This document shows, one piece after another, positions 18,865 to 28,191 of a DNA stretch of 64,000 nt; position 1 is the stretch's first letter, and each line of letters begins with the position of its first letter. The translations under genes were made by a program, and so were the position numbers. The notes below the pieces were generated by a model, which searched no databases, had not been told where the DNA came from, and worked only from the letters and a program-made list of their open reading frames with translations. Source of the stretch: Candidatus Endobugula sertula (lineage in GTDB: Bacteria; Pseudomonadota; Gammaproteobacteria; Pseudomonadales; Cellvibrionaceae); NCBI GenBank assembly GCA_001723645.1, contig MDLC01000010.1:21057-85056 (forward strand), written 5' to 3'.

Positions 18865-19785
18865 TTAAACCTCCAAATCGCGTAGTTGAGTGATGCCTTT
18901 AGGCAAAGGCAGTGAGTATAATTTGCCTTGCTGAGTACGACACATCAGTGCCACTTGGCCCACTTGCTGGCGAATAAAATAGAGTGTGTCTTGATAAGGA
19001 GCGGGTGACCTATCGGTAACGGCACCTTGAGTCAGTGGTTCGGGCTGCGCATGGTGTTGTGTTAACGACTGGCGGTAAATATGGTAGTTCCCTGCCACAT
19101 TACTGCTAAAGTAAAGCCATTGATTGTCTTGATCAACCGCAGGCTGACGACTAATTGTGTTGAGTAATGTCACCTGCTCTGCTTGACTGGAAACGGTGTG
19201 ATAACGCCAGATTTCCTGAATAATATGGCCACAACCCAATACACAATGCACATGACTGTAATACAACCAAGGGGCTGACAGGTGCGACTCAAATTGTGCC
19301 GAGCGTTGAGTAATGACCGGGGTCGTTTGTTGGGTAGCAAGATTCAATTTTACAATATCGGTATCGACACTTTTCCCCTGTTTTAGTTGAACCACATAGA
19401 GAGCATGATTATTTTCATCAATTTCCGGTTGAGCATAACTGGCGTCTATTGAGGGAGAAAGTAAGGTAATGGCTTGTTTATCTGATAGAGAAAAAGCACT
19501 GACTTGTGCCGCTTCATCAATATAAAACACGGTCTTTTCTGCCAGTGATAAGATGGGTGTTCTCGTCTCTGAAGGAATCGCCAGTAATTGAGGCGGCTGC
19601 CCAGCTTGCAATACCCCGTAAGTCTGCCAGCCCTGATCCGTTAAGCCAACAAATACCATACCCACTGGCCAATAGTCACAGTCTTTTTTATCAGCAGCCA
19701 TCACCACCGACATACACAATGTCGATAATATCAGCCACACAATTGAACCTATAGTGTCTTTACGCATAGACGGTTTATTTATCAT
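18865..19785 (-). CDS. Exported TolB-like beta-propeller protein
   Basis: About 306 residues. Three starts are possible (GTG 19812, ATG 19785, ATG 19767), none with a good ribosome site; all keep the signal peptide, which ends near VVMAADKK. The body shows WD40-like/PD40 blades of the TolB kind: TRTPILSLAEKTVFYID, DQDNQWLYFSSNVAGNYHIY and DRSPAPYQDTLYFIRQQ. Such propellers bind partner proteins in the periplasm. The stop is 3 nt from the next gene's start, so the two are probably co-translated. Three Cys in the HVHCVLGCGH segment and near the N-terminus may form disulfides. Confidence 0.65.
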   Translation of the reverse strand: MINKPSMRKDTIGSIVWLILSTLCMSVVMAADKKDCDYWPVGMVFVGLTDQGWQTYGVLQAGQPPQLLAIPSETRTPILSLAEKTVFYIDEAAQVSAFSLSDKQAITLLSPSIDASYAQPEIDENNHALYVVQLKQGKSVDTDIVKLNLATQQTTPVITQRSAQFESHLSAPWLYYSHVHCVLGCGHIIQEIWRYHTVSSQAEQVTLLNTISRQPAVDQDNQWLYFSSNVAGNYHIYRQSLTQHHAQPEPLTQGAVTDRSPAPYQDTLYFIRQQVGQVALMCRTQQGKLYSLPLPKGITQLRDLEV

Positions 19786-19819
19786 CGTTGGTAGGTTGTG
19801 AGTCTCTGGCACAGTGCAT

Positions 19820-20142
19820 TCATTGTTGTAACGCTTGTTGCTCTGAAGTATTCCCGGTGGTTAATGGCAACCCTGATGCCTGCCAACCGGATAGGCCATG
19901 AGGCTTCATTTATACTGCGCCTGTGGAATTCCAAAGAAAGGACCACCTGTTGGGCGCACTTCAATGACAGTATGAGGGGCAATATGCTGTGTGATGAGGC
20001 ATATAGACGACCACGTATCGGGTTCCAAGCTATCCCGCGTGACAAACTTGGAAGCGGAAGTATCCCGCTTTGCGATCACCGCATAAGCAATACTGGAAAT
20101 GGTCAAGAGCCCCAAACAAACTAGCGTAATCGTTCGCTTCAT
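19820..20142 (-). pseudogene. Small exported protein at the head of the RHS operon, frameshifted
   Basis: ATG at 20142 opens an N-terminal signal peptide (residues 1-21, ending IAYA). The open frame ends after 78 residues at 19906. Adding one A in the AAA run (19909-19911) continues the protein as MKPHGLSGWQASGLPLTTGN to a TGA at 19820, immediately before the TolB-like gene, for 107 residues in all. The clean fit to the operon spacing supports the longer form as the original. No family was recognised. Whether the 78-residue form works is unknown. Confidence 0.5.
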
Positions 20143-20502
20143 CCATCATGTCCATGTTTAGTTTTAATGATTATTATTGTGCTATTGTACTCAAGATCGC
20201 TTATAAAAAGCAGTGAACTTATCTTAGATAAGTGGAACAATTAACAGATGTTTTTGACGCTAAAATTATTTTTTGAGATTAAAAAGTTATAAAGCAAACG
20301 TGAATTTTATTTTATCATGTTGATTGGCGTGCCAAATACAACACATGACTCTTGCTTACTAACTGATTCATGTCTGAAGCCATCGATCATTATCTATCGA
20401 TTCAATACTGATTCTACTGATGCAAAAACCTAAGCAACGAGCGGTGATCACACCAGAATCGATTGAGTCATTAGTGGGGACAGGTCAGCTTGTTGATAAG
20501 CA
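20143..20502. other. Intergenic region upstream of the RHS operon
   Basis: About 360 bp, AT-rich near 20160-20340. It must carry the promoter of the minus-strand RHS operon and the end of the peroxiredoxin transcript. No convincing promoter, operator or terminator could be singled out. Confidence 0.4.
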
Positions 20503-21162
20503 TTACAATGGCTGCTTAACTTTACGCAAATAAGGCTTCACTGTTTCCCACCCATCAGGATAAACTTTTGCGGCCTCTTCATTGCTGACAGCAGGCACAA
20601 TAATCACATCCTCTCCCTGCTTCCAATTAACAGGAGTGGCAACTTTGTGTTGAGCGGTCAGTTGCATCGAATCAATAACGCGCAAAATTTCATCGAAGTT
20701 ACGTCCTGTGGTCATTGGATACGTTATCATTAATTTAATATTTTTATCTGGGCCTATGACAAAAACAGAGCGAACGGTTGCATTTGTCATAGCCGTGCGG
20801 CTTTCAGCAGAACCCGTTTCATCCGCCTGGAACATGTTATAGAGCTTAGCAACTTTAAGGTCCGTATCGGCAATAACCGGATAATGAATAGGCGAACCTC
20901 CTACTTCTTCAACCTCTTTTAACCACTTAAGGTGATCTTCCAAGGAGTCAATACTCAACGCCAGAATTTTGGTGTTACGTTCTTCAAACTTAGGTTGAAT
21001 GCTTGCCATATAACCAAGCTCTGTCGTACAAACGGGGGTAAAATCCTTAGGGTGCGAAAATAAAATAGCCCAGCTATCGCCTATCCACTCATGAAAATCA
21101 ATAGTGCCTTGGGTCGTTTCTGCTTGAAAGTTGGGTGCCTGGTCATTAATACGTAGTGACAT
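20503..21162 (-). CDS. 1-Cys peroxiredoxin (Prx6 subfamily)
   Basis: The protein has 219 residues, the normal length for Prx6-type enzymes, which reduce hydrogen peroxide and organic peroxides in the cytoplasm. The peroxidatic Cys is in DFTPVCTTELG (about residue 46), with the supporting Thr two to three residues before it and the conserved Arg in the MTNATVRSVFVIGPDK region. The long C-terminal extension (TPVNWKQGEDVIIVP) is diagnostic of Prx6 rather than AhpC. AAGG lies 9 nt before the ATG. It stands alone between divergent neighbours. Regulation is not visible. Confidence 0.92.
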   Translation of the reverse strand: MSLRINDQAPNFQAETTQGTIDFHEWIGDSWAILFSHPKDFTPVCTTELGYMASIQPKFEERNTKILALSIDSLEDHLKWLKEVEEVGGSPIHYPVIADTDLKVAKLYNMFQADETGSAESRTAMTNATVRSVFVIGPDKNIKLMITYPMTTGRNFDEILRVIDSMQLTAQHKVATPVNWKQGEDVIIVPAVSNEEAAKVYPDGWETVKPYLRKVKQPL

Positions 21163-21463
21163 AATTTTACGCCTTCTGTTAATTAAGTTGTGAGAGATAG
21201 TATCTGGTTAGGATAATCAAAACCCTTCGTAAATGCTATGTCAAAACCGAGCCAATACTTGTTTTTATCGACAGTACGCACTCATTTTAATACAGCCCTG
21301 CTTTGGCAAAAACACGAACCGAACGAATAGTTTGCTCCTGTTGATAATGATTCAACTCAACAGAGGAAACAAGCTTATGGATGAAATATGGCACAAAGCT
21401 AGTCAGGCAATAGGGAAGCTTGTATGATTTGGGCTTTCTTAACAGCTCAAGGAAATCTTTACT
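21163..21463. other. Intergenic region between peroxiredoxin and avtA
   Basis: About 300 bp between divergent genes, so it holds both promoters. A 15-codon frame with a good AGAGGA ribosome site starts at ATG 21377 (MDEIWHKASQAIGKLV); it might be a leader peptide but nothing else supports that. Confidence 0.3.
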
Positions 21464-21562
21464 ATGCAGTCATTCTCGTTGTTTGGTCAACGATTTACTC
21501 ACCAGTCAGGCATTACTGAGTTGATGCAGGATCTGGGTGAAGCAGTTATATTTGTATGTTAG
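21464..21562 (+). pseudogene. avtA: N-terminal fragment of the AvtA-type aminotransferase
   Basis: ATG 21464 with AGGAA upstream starts a 32-residue frame, FSLFGQRFTHQSGITELM and DLGEAV, which matches the well-known start of valine-pyruvate aminotransferases. It stops at TAG 21560, overlapping the main frame that starts at MLGGGNP. Compared with the family, several residues are missing between DLGEA and MLGGGNP and the frame changes, so a small deletion broke the gene here. Confidence 0.65.
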
Positions 21563-22704
21563 GGGGAGGCAACCCCGCTGTTATCCCTAAAATAATGAAT
21601 ATCTTTCGCGAGGAACTACAAGCACTCATTGACCACGAAAATATCAATCAACATCTGGGTTATTACAGTTCACCACAAGGTGATGCTCCATTTATTGACG
21701 CACTGGTCAACTTTTTAAATGAACGATACCCATGGAATCTCAGTGGTAAAAATATTGCTTTGACCAATGGTAGTCAACAAAGTTTTTTCTATTTGTTTAA
21801 CCTTTTTGCCGGGAAAATGCCTGACGGCAAGCAGAAAAAAATTCTATTTCCCTTATCACCAGAGTATATTGGTTATATGGATTTGGGCTTATCAGATGAT
21901 ATGTTTGCCTCTTGCAAGCCTGACATAAAATATCTGGGCAAACAACAGTTTAAGTACCACATTAACTTCAATGAGTTAACAATAGACGATCATATTGCCG
22001 CCATTTGTGTTTCCCGTCCAACCAATCCGACAGGCAATGTGATTGCTAATGAAGAATTACAAAAGCTGGAAAAGCTAAGCCAGCAGAATAATATTCCTCT
22101 AATTATTGATAACGCTTACGGCTTGCCCTTTCCTGGTGCCATTTATACCAATGCTGAACTACACTGGCATGATAATATTATTCTAGGCATGTCCTTATCC
22201 AAATTGGGATTGCCTGGAGTGCGTACCGGCATTGTGATTGCTCACGAAAACATCATTAACGCTATTAGCCAACTGAATGGCATTACCTGCCTAGCCCCCA
22301 ACAATATAGGAGCAGGGATACTCACCCGTCTTTTACATGATAGACGTATTATTGACTTGCGTGAAAATATTATCCGTCCTTTCTATCAACAAAAGATGCA
22401 GCGTGCACTGGCACTGGCACAAACTACTTTTAAGGACCTACCCGTCTATATTCATAAACCTGAAGGGGCATTTTTCCTTTGGTTGTGGTGTAAAGATTTA
22501 TCCATTACGTCTAAAGCCTTGTATAAAAAACTAAAGGCTAGAAAAGTGTTTGTTATTCCTGGAGAGGACTTTTTTATTGACATAGACCCGAGTTGGCAAC
22601 ATCAATATCAATGTCTGCGCCTTAATTATGCACTATCGGAAAATCAACTGGAGAGAGGAATCAATATTATTGCTGAGGAAATAAGAAAACATCTAAAAGA
22701 GTAG
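21556..22704 (+). CDS. avtA: Valine-pyruvate aminotransferase-like PLP enzyme, N-terminus disrupted
   Basis: 382 residues in the open part; the family is about 415-420. Fold-type I aminotransferases of this kind exchange amino groups between alanine or valine and 2-oxo acids using pyridoxal phosphate. Visible landmarks: MLGGGNPAVIP, NGSQQSFFYLFNLFAG, SRPTNPTGN, IIDNAYGLPFPG with the PLP-binding Asp, the Lys in MSLSKLGLPGVRTG and the C-terminal Arg in CLRLNYA. The first roughly 32 residues lie in another frame (21464-21562) behind the only good ribosome site, and ATG 21556 has none. The protein is therefore probably made poorly or not at all unless the break is a sequencing error. Confidence 0.85.
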   Translation: MLGGGNPAVIPKIMNIFREELQALIDHENINQHLGYYSSPQGDAPFIDALVNFLNERYPWNLSGKNIALTNGSQQSFFYLFNLFAGKMPDGKQKKILFPLSPEYIGYMDLGLSDDMFASCKPDIKYLGKQQFKYHINFNELTIDDHIAAICVSRPTNPTGNVIANEELQKLEKLSQQNNIPLIIDNAYGLPFPGAIYTNAELHWHDNIILGMSLSKLGLPGVRTGIVIAHENIINAISQLNGITCLAPNNIGAGILTRLLHDRRIIDLRENIIRPFYQQKMQRALALAQTTFKDLPVYIHKPEGAFFLWLWCKDLSITSKALYKKLKARKVFVIPGEDFFIDIDPSWQHQYQCLRLNYALSENQLERGINIIAEEIRKHLKE

Positions 22705-22729
22705 ATCAAGTTATGATAGCTAACAGATA

Positions 22730-24028
22730 TTACATGCTGACATACCTGTTAATAATTTTCATAGTCTTTGATAAAGCACCCTTGCTGTGGTCTAGATATT
22801 CTTTTGCATTATTGCCTATAACTTTTCGCTGATTAGCATCTGTGAGAAGTGTAATAAGCTCTTCAGACAGAACTGATGTTTGCTCAACAACCAATAGGCC
22901 TTTTCTTTCCTGCATATCCTGAGCAATTTTAGCGAAATTGAATACGCTTGGACCACTGACGATGGGCAGCCCCCACGCCGCAGGTTCCAGCATATTATGA
23001 CCACCATGCGCAACAAAACTGCCACCAATAATAGCAATATCCGCAACACCATAAAGCAGCATCAGCTCACCTATCGTATCCGCTAATATAATTTGGGTTT
23101 TGCTGACAACATGCGTATTAGCACTGCGACGTTGAACACTAAAGCCCTGATCGAGACATAATTGATTAACACGATTAAAACGTTCTGGGTGCCGAGGGGC
23201 CAGAACAAGCAATAATGATGCATCAGCGCTCAACATTTGCTGGTAGGCCGACAAAATAATCTCATCTTCCCCTTCATGGGTACTGGCAGCAATAATGATT
23301 TTATGCTGCCCTCCAAGTGACCAATCAGACTTTAATTGTTGCGCCGCCTTTTGTAGCTTGTCACTGATAGTAATTTCTGATTTCAAACTCCCTGTCACTA
23401 AAGGCTTAGGCGCTCCAAGATCCTGCAAACGTCGAGCATCACCCTCATTCTGTGCTGCAATAGCAGACAAGCGAGAAAATACAGAACCTGTCAGCCATAA
23501 AAATTTTTGATAACCATTAAACGAACGCTCTGATAAGCGAGCATTCACCAAAAGCGTAGGAATATTGTGCCGTTGACAAGCGCCTAAAATATTTGGCCAG
23601 ACTTCCGTTTCCATAAAAATAGCTAACTGGGGCTGTGTGCCAGTTAAAAATCTGGCCACGCAATCTGGCAAATCATAGGGTATATAACAATGCATGATAT
23701 TGCCATCATCCATGACTGTAGCAAATTGTTTTTTAACCTGGGCTGATCCCGTAGGGGTCATGGTGGTAATTAACAAACAATACTCAGGATATTGCTCTAA
23801 CAAAGCGTCAACCAGTGGCTTTGCCGCGATTGTCTCACCAACAGAAACCGTATGTAACCATAATAACGGTTGAGTTTGGGGGCGTGAAATATGTGATGGC
23901 AAATAACCAAAGCGCTCTGACCAACGTTGTCGATATTGTGGGGCTTTAATACTACGCCACAATAACCTCAGAAGAATAAGGGGGACCGACAGATAAAAAA
24001 GTAACGTATAAAATAAAGGCATTCTCAT
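22730..24028 (-). CDS. waaA: 3-deoxy-D-manno-octulosonic acid transferase
   Basis: The protein has 432 residues (family 420-430). It transfers Kdo from CMP-Kdo to lipid IVA at the inner membrane, the first step of LPS core assembly. One N-terminal membrane segment (about residues 4-24) is followed by the GT30 signatures: LLWLHTVSVGETIAAKPL, TEVWPNILGACQ, AASTHEGEDEIIL and GGSFVAHGGHNMLEPAAWG near the donor site. It follows msbA by 17 bp on the same strand, so the two form a small operon in which lipid A export and Kdo transfer are made together. Confidence 0.95.
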   Translation of the reverse strand: MRMPLFYTLLFYLSVPLILLRLLWRSIKAPQYRQRWSERFGYLPSHISRPQTQPLLWLHTVSVGETIAAKPLVDALLEQYPEYCLLITTMTPTGSAQVKKQFATVMDDGNIMHCYIPYDLPDCVARFLTGTQPQLAIFMETEVWPNILGACQRHNIPTLLVNARLSERSFNGYQKFLWLTGSVFSRLSAIAAQNEGDARRLQDLGAPKPLVTGSLKSEITISDKLQKAAQQLKSDWSLGGQHKIIIAASTHEGEDEIILSAYQQMLSADASLLLVLAPRHPERFNRVNQLCLDQGFSVQRRSANTHVVSKTQIILADTIGELMLLYGVADIAIIGGSFVAHGGHNMLEPAAWGLPIVSGPSVFNFAKIAQDMQERKGLLVVEQTSVLSEELITLLTDANQRKVIGNNAKEYLDHSKGALSKTMKIINRYVSM

Positions 24029-24045
24029 GGCTTGTTCAGAATCGC

Positions 24046-25788
24046 TTAAATATCTACATTCTCAGTAAAGCCTTGCATATGCAAATTGGCATAAAAACCA
24101 TTCGCTAATATTAACTCTTCATGTCGACCTTCTTCAACAATGTTACCCTGATCCATCACCAGAATTCTATCCGCATTTTCAATGGTTGAGAGACGGTGGG
24201 CAATCACTAATGTCGTGCGTCCTTGACTAATCGTTTGTAAAGCATTTTGAATATAACGCTCAGACTTAGTATCCAATGCGGATGTCGCTTCATCCAAAAT
24301 GAGTATAGGGGCATCTTTAAGCAAAGCTCTTGCAATCGCAATACGCTGCCGCTGCCCTCCCGATAAACGAGTGCCATTTTCACCGACCAGAGTGTAAATA
24401 CCCTGCGGCATTTTTTCAATAAACTCCCAGGCGTTGGCTTGCTTGGCCGCTTCTATAACCCGCTCTTCTGACATACCCTGCATAACCCCGTAAGCGATAT
24501 TATTAAACAGCGTATCATTAAACAACGTAATATTTTGATTGACCAATGAAATCTGGCTACGCAAAAAAGACAGGTCGTAATCTTCAATCGGGTTACCATC
24601 AATTTTGATACTGCCCTTATGCGTTTTATAAAATCGCGGCAACAAGCCCACTAAGGTCGTTTTACCACTCCCCGAACCACCAACCAATGCCACTGTTTCC
24701 CCGGCGTTAATTTGGCAGTTAATGTCTGTCAATGCAGGCCCATCGGATAGTGGGTAGGTAAAGCTTACTTGTTCAAAACTAATATTTCCTTTAATCACTA
24801 CATCACTCAGCATTCCGCTATTCTCTTCTGGCTCAGTGTCCAATTGTGAAAAAATACTCTCTGATGCGGCAATGCCTTTTTGTATTTTATTCATCACTTC
24901 TGTTAACTGACGTACAGACTTGGGGATTAGAAACGCTGCGGCCAAATAAGCAATAAAGTCTCCTGCTGTTTCTGCTTTCATATACGTTAACGCCAGAAAA
25001 ACGACAACCGCCAATGCCAGTGCAATCACCAACTGGGTAATGGGTGTTGCTAGTGCGCTGGTAATCGTCAGTTTCATACTCTGCTTAAAGTTGTTATAGC
25101 TTTCTTCGGCAAAGCGCTTTTTTTCGTAAGGCTCACCACCAAACACGCGCATCACCTGAAAATTATTAATCATCTCAGAACATACATGAGTAATATCCCC
25201 CATACTGCTTTGAATCCGTGTACTTAATAGGCGCATCCTTTTACTGATTTTACTCACAATCACACCCAAAATAGGAGAGATAATCAAGAAAATAAGCGTA
25301 ATCTTCCAATCCATTAAAAACAAATACCCCAATAGAAAAATAACGGTTGCGCCTTCACGGATGATAATTTTGACTGCATCAGTCACTGCCTGCGTCACTT
25401 GCATCACATCAAAGGTGATACGAGAGATCAGGGCACCCGAGTTATATTGATCAAAATAATGATTGGGCAAGGTCGTCAGATGATTAAACAACGCTTTACG
25501 TTGTACATGGATCACACCAAAAGCCACGCGCGCCATACCATAATCACCCACGAAAGTGCCGATACCACGCAGCAATACGATGCCAATAGCCATCAAGGGA
25601 ATCACAAAACGCGCACTATTGTCTTGAGTATTAATTGCATTGGTAATTTCTCCTAACAACCAAGCCATAGCAGGCTGCGTTGCGGCAAACAGGATAAAAC
25701 CGCAAACCCCCAGGAGAAACATATGAAAGTGGGGTTTAAGATAAGACAAGAGCCTTAGATATAAGGCGATATCGCTTGTTTTTTGCAT
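24046..25788 (-). CDS. msbA: Lipid A/core flippase MsbA, ABC exporter
   Basis: About 580 residues (E. coli 582). It is a homodimeric ABC exporter that flips core-lipid A across the inner membrane. Six membrane segments occupy about residues 1-310. The ATPase domain has Walker A GGSGSGKTT, the signature LSGGQRQRIAIARAL, Walker B ILILDEATSALD and the switch His in IAHRLSTIE. ATG 25788 was chosen because the longer start at 25812 is a TTG without a ribosome site. It is in the waaA operon and divergent from waaF. Confidence 0.95.
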   Translation of the reverse strand: MQKTSDIALYLRLLSYLKPHFHMFLLGVCGFILFAATQPAMAWLLGEITNAINTQDNSARFVIPLMAIGIVLLRGIGTFVGDYGMARVAFGVIHVQRKALFNHLTTLPNHYFDQYNSGALISRITFDVMQVTQAVTDAVKIIIREGATVIFLLGYLFLMDWKITLIFLIISPILGVIVSKISKRMRLLSTRIQSSMGDITHVCSEMINNFQVMRVFGGEPYEKKRFAEESYNNFKQSMKLTITSALATPITQLVIALALAVVVFLALTYMKAETAGDFIAYLAAAFLIPKSVRQLTEVMNKIQKGIAASESIFSQLDTEPEENSGMLSDVVIKGNISFEQVSFTYPLSDGPALTDINCQINAGETVALVGGSGSGKTTLVGLLPRFYKTHKGSIKIDGNPIEDYDLSFLRSQISLVNQNITLFNDTLFNNIAYGVMQGMSEERVIEAAKQANAWEFIEKMPQGIYTLVGENGTRLSGGQRQRIAIARALLKDAPILILDEATSALDTKSERYIQNALQTISQGRTTLVIAHRLSTIENADRILVMDQGNIVEEGRHEELILANGFYANLHMQGFTENVDI

Positions 25789-25917
25789 ATTAAAAATTGG
25801 GGAACTCTTCAACCAGGGTTTGTGTTAATTTAGAGGGTAAGCTGTAAATCGATTGCGTAAGTAAAATTCAAACGGTATTGTAACCAATTTAATGCTCCCG
25901 TGCCGTCATAAAAAGAT

Positions 25918-26982
25918 ATGTCCCCAAACGCCTTCGCTAACACGCCATCCAAGCCTAGCTCGAAGATATTAATTATTGGGCCCTCTTGGGTAGGTGATAT
26001 GGTGATGGCGCAGTCCTTGTTTATGACCCTTAAGCAACAAAACCCCAATGTCATCATCGATGTTTTAACGCCTGAGTGGAGTGTGCCAATTCTTGAACGT
26101 ATGCCGGAAGTCAACAAAGCGATAGTGATGTCATTGGGTCATGGCCGTTTTGATCTTAAAACGCGCAAGCTGCTGGGCCGCGAATTACAAAAAGCGCACT
26201 ATTCACAATCTATCATCTTGCCGAACTCCTGGAAGTCGGCGTTAATTCCCTGGTTTGCCAATATCCCGGTTCGCACGGGCTGGAAAGGCGAGGTTCGTTA
26301 CTTTCTGCTCAATGACCTGCGTATCCTTAACAAACAGGCATTACCACTGATGGTACAGCGTTTTGTCTCGCTTGCTTACGATAAAAGCGAGTCGTATAAG
26401 GAAAAGAATATCACAGCGAGCGCCTGCCCAACACCAACTATTATTGCCAATCAGAACAATATTCCCTATCTGTTAACAAAGCACAATCTTGCTACAGACA
26501 AACCTGTTTTACTCCTCTGTCCTGGCGCTGAATTTGGCCCGGCAAAACAGTGGCCGGCAAAGCACTACAGTGCCGTTGCAATCGCGATGATTCGCCACGG
26601 CTGGCAAGTATGGATTATGGGTTCAGCAGCCGATAAAGCCATTGCTGATGATATTACGTCTACGGTAAAAAACCGTGATATCAGTAATCTTTGTGGGGAA
26701 ACTTCACTGGAAGAAGCTGTTGATCTTATGTCATTGGCGAGTCATGTTGTTTCTAATGATTCTGGACTGATGCATATTGCGTCCGCACTGAACAGGCCAC
26801 TTATCGCATTATATGGAGCGACTTCACCAAAATTTACTCCACCACTATCGAGGACTGCCGACGTCTTGTCTATAGAAGTGGATTGTGGTCCATGCTTTAA
26901 ACGACAATGCCCAGAAAAACACCATGCATGCATGCAAAATCTCACACCTGATAAAGTGATCGCTATTTTATCATCTCAGTAA
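25918..26982 (+). CDS. waaF: ADP-heptose:LPS heptosyltransferase II
   Basis: The protein has 354 residues. The GT9 enzyme adds the second L-glycero-D-manno-heptose to the LPS inner core at the cytoplasmic face. Signatures: ILIIGPSWVGDMVMAQSLF (GPSWVGD is the acceptor motif), ILPNSWKSALIPW, LLCPGAEFGPAKQWP and SNDSGLMHIASALNRP with the donor-binding Asp. The end carries Cys-rich DCGPCFKRQCPEKHHACM. Convergent with, and overlapping by 7 bp, the next gene on the other strand. Confidence 0.95.
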   Translation: MSPNAFANTPSKPSSKILIIGPSWVGDMVMAQSLFMTLKQQNPNVIIDVLTPEWSVPILERMPEVNKAIVMSLGHGRFDLKTRKLLGRELQKAHYSQSIILPNSWKSALIPWFANIPVRTGWKGEVRYFLLNDLRILNKQALPLMVQRFVSLAYDKSESYKEKNITASACPTPTIIANQNNIPYLLTKHNLATDKPVLLLCPGAEFGPAKQWPAKHYSAVAIAMIRHGWQVWIMGSAADKAIADDITSTVKNRDISNLCGETSLEEAVDLMSLASHVVSNDSGLMHIASALNRPLIALYGATSPKFTPPLSRTADVLSIEVDCGPCFKRQCPEKHHACMQNLTPDKVIAILSSQ

Positions 26983-28040
26983 ATGGGTTGTAATTCACGG
27001 TACAAGTCAATATGCTGCTCAGCCAGCGTTTCCCATGATAAGTTCAAAGACGTCACTACCTTATTACGATATAGCTGCTGGCGACAAGCCTGAACCCAAT
27101 GCTCCACATTGGCAGAACCGCTATCCAATCGACATATGCTGCCTTGCTCATCACCTATTAAGGCAGCGGCACCACACTGGTCAGAGATAACAACTGGCAG
27201 CCCCGCCGCGTTCGCCTCAGCAATCACCATTCCAAAGGGCTCTGCCCTGGCAGGATGCAGTAGTACATCGATTATTTCAAAGAAATACTGCGGTTCACTC
27301 CACCCCATCAAGGTATAACTCCCTGTAGGCCACCCATCAAACAAATGACGAATATTATCGGGGTCACAACCAGCCACCATAAAGTGAACACCAGGTATTT
27401 GCTCTCTGAGTTGAGAAATGATACGACAAGCGATGTCTAACCCTTTGCGCTTCCACTCCCGCCCCAGAAATCCAATCGCCAAACCCGATGAACGACGCTG
27501 AACCCGTGAGAAAGAAACATCGACGCCAGGGTAAGCGGGACTACGCAATTTATGTGCAATAGTCGGGTATAGCGTCCTCAGCTGACTCGCAATTAGTGGC
27601 GCATTTGGCAAAATGGCTTTCACCTGCTCATTAAATAATTCTTGCTCCTCTAGCTGTGTCCACATGCGTATACGAGGGGAAGTAATGTCCAACAAGCGTC
27701 GTTTACGCTGTAAAAAAGGAGGACCATGAAAGGTCGTCACATGATGTACAGCTGTGCGTTCATGGCTATGAATAACACTCTCTGGCTGAGGGTTTTGCTC
27801 AAAATACTGCGAAACTCTCTGACAAAACCCCCATTGAGCACGCCATCGAGGTTTATGATAGGCATTTCCCAACTCAACAACGATAATCAATGGATTATAT
27901 TCAACGGCTTCATTTTTTTCGCATAGGACAGAGACCTGTTGGCCTTTCTGCACTAAAGCATGAGTCAGTTGATAAACATAACGTTCCATGCCACCAACGG
28001 GGCCATAACGGCGAACAATATGATGTGATGTTGTTTGCAC
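26976..28040 (-). CDS. Glycosyltransferase family 4, LPS core
   Basis: About 354 residues. GT-B fold retaining transferase using a nucleotide sugar. The N-terminus has a Gly-rich loop (RYGPVGGMERYVYQLTHAL). The donor site has IGFLGREWKRKGLDIA and the EX7E motif in HPARAEPFGMVIAEANAAGLP. GTG 28040 is taken as start because AGGAG lies 12 nt upstream; the TTG at 28052 touches that site and cannot use it. Single gene on the minus strand inside the core locus, divergent from the GT2 gene. The acceptor sugar cannot be told. Confidence 0.88.
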   Translation of the reverse strand: MQTTSHHIVRRYGPVGGMERYVYQLTHALVQKGQQVSVLCEKNEAVEYNPLIIVVELGNAYHKPRWRAQWGFCQRVSQYFEQNPQPESVIHSHERTAVHHVTTFHGPPFLQRKRRLLDITSPRIRMWTQLEEQELFNEQVKAILPNAPLIASQLRTLYPTIAHKLRSPAYPGVDVSFSRVQRRSSGLAIGFLGREWKRKGLDIACRIISQLREQIPGVHFMVAGCDPDNIRHLFDGWPTGSYTLMGWSEPQYFFEIIDVLLHPARAEPFGMVIAEANAAGLPVVISDQCGAAALIGDEQGSICRLDSGSANVEHWVQACRQQLYRNKVVTSLNLSWETLAEQHIDLYRELQPIY

Positions 28041-28191
28041 AGTGACTAACAACTCCTGATGACACCCCTACCGAGGTAAAAATACCGCTTATATGTATTA
28101 AAATAGTTAATAAGAGGGTTATTTCAATTAGTGTTAACCGACTCTGGTGTTGTATTATGCACGTATCCTAACATATGATGCAAAACCCTAA

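Noticed and set aside
20420..20533. 37-codon plus-strand frame overlapping the end of the peroxiredoxin gene
   Set aside because: Antisense to a certain gene at its end, and no ribosome site.
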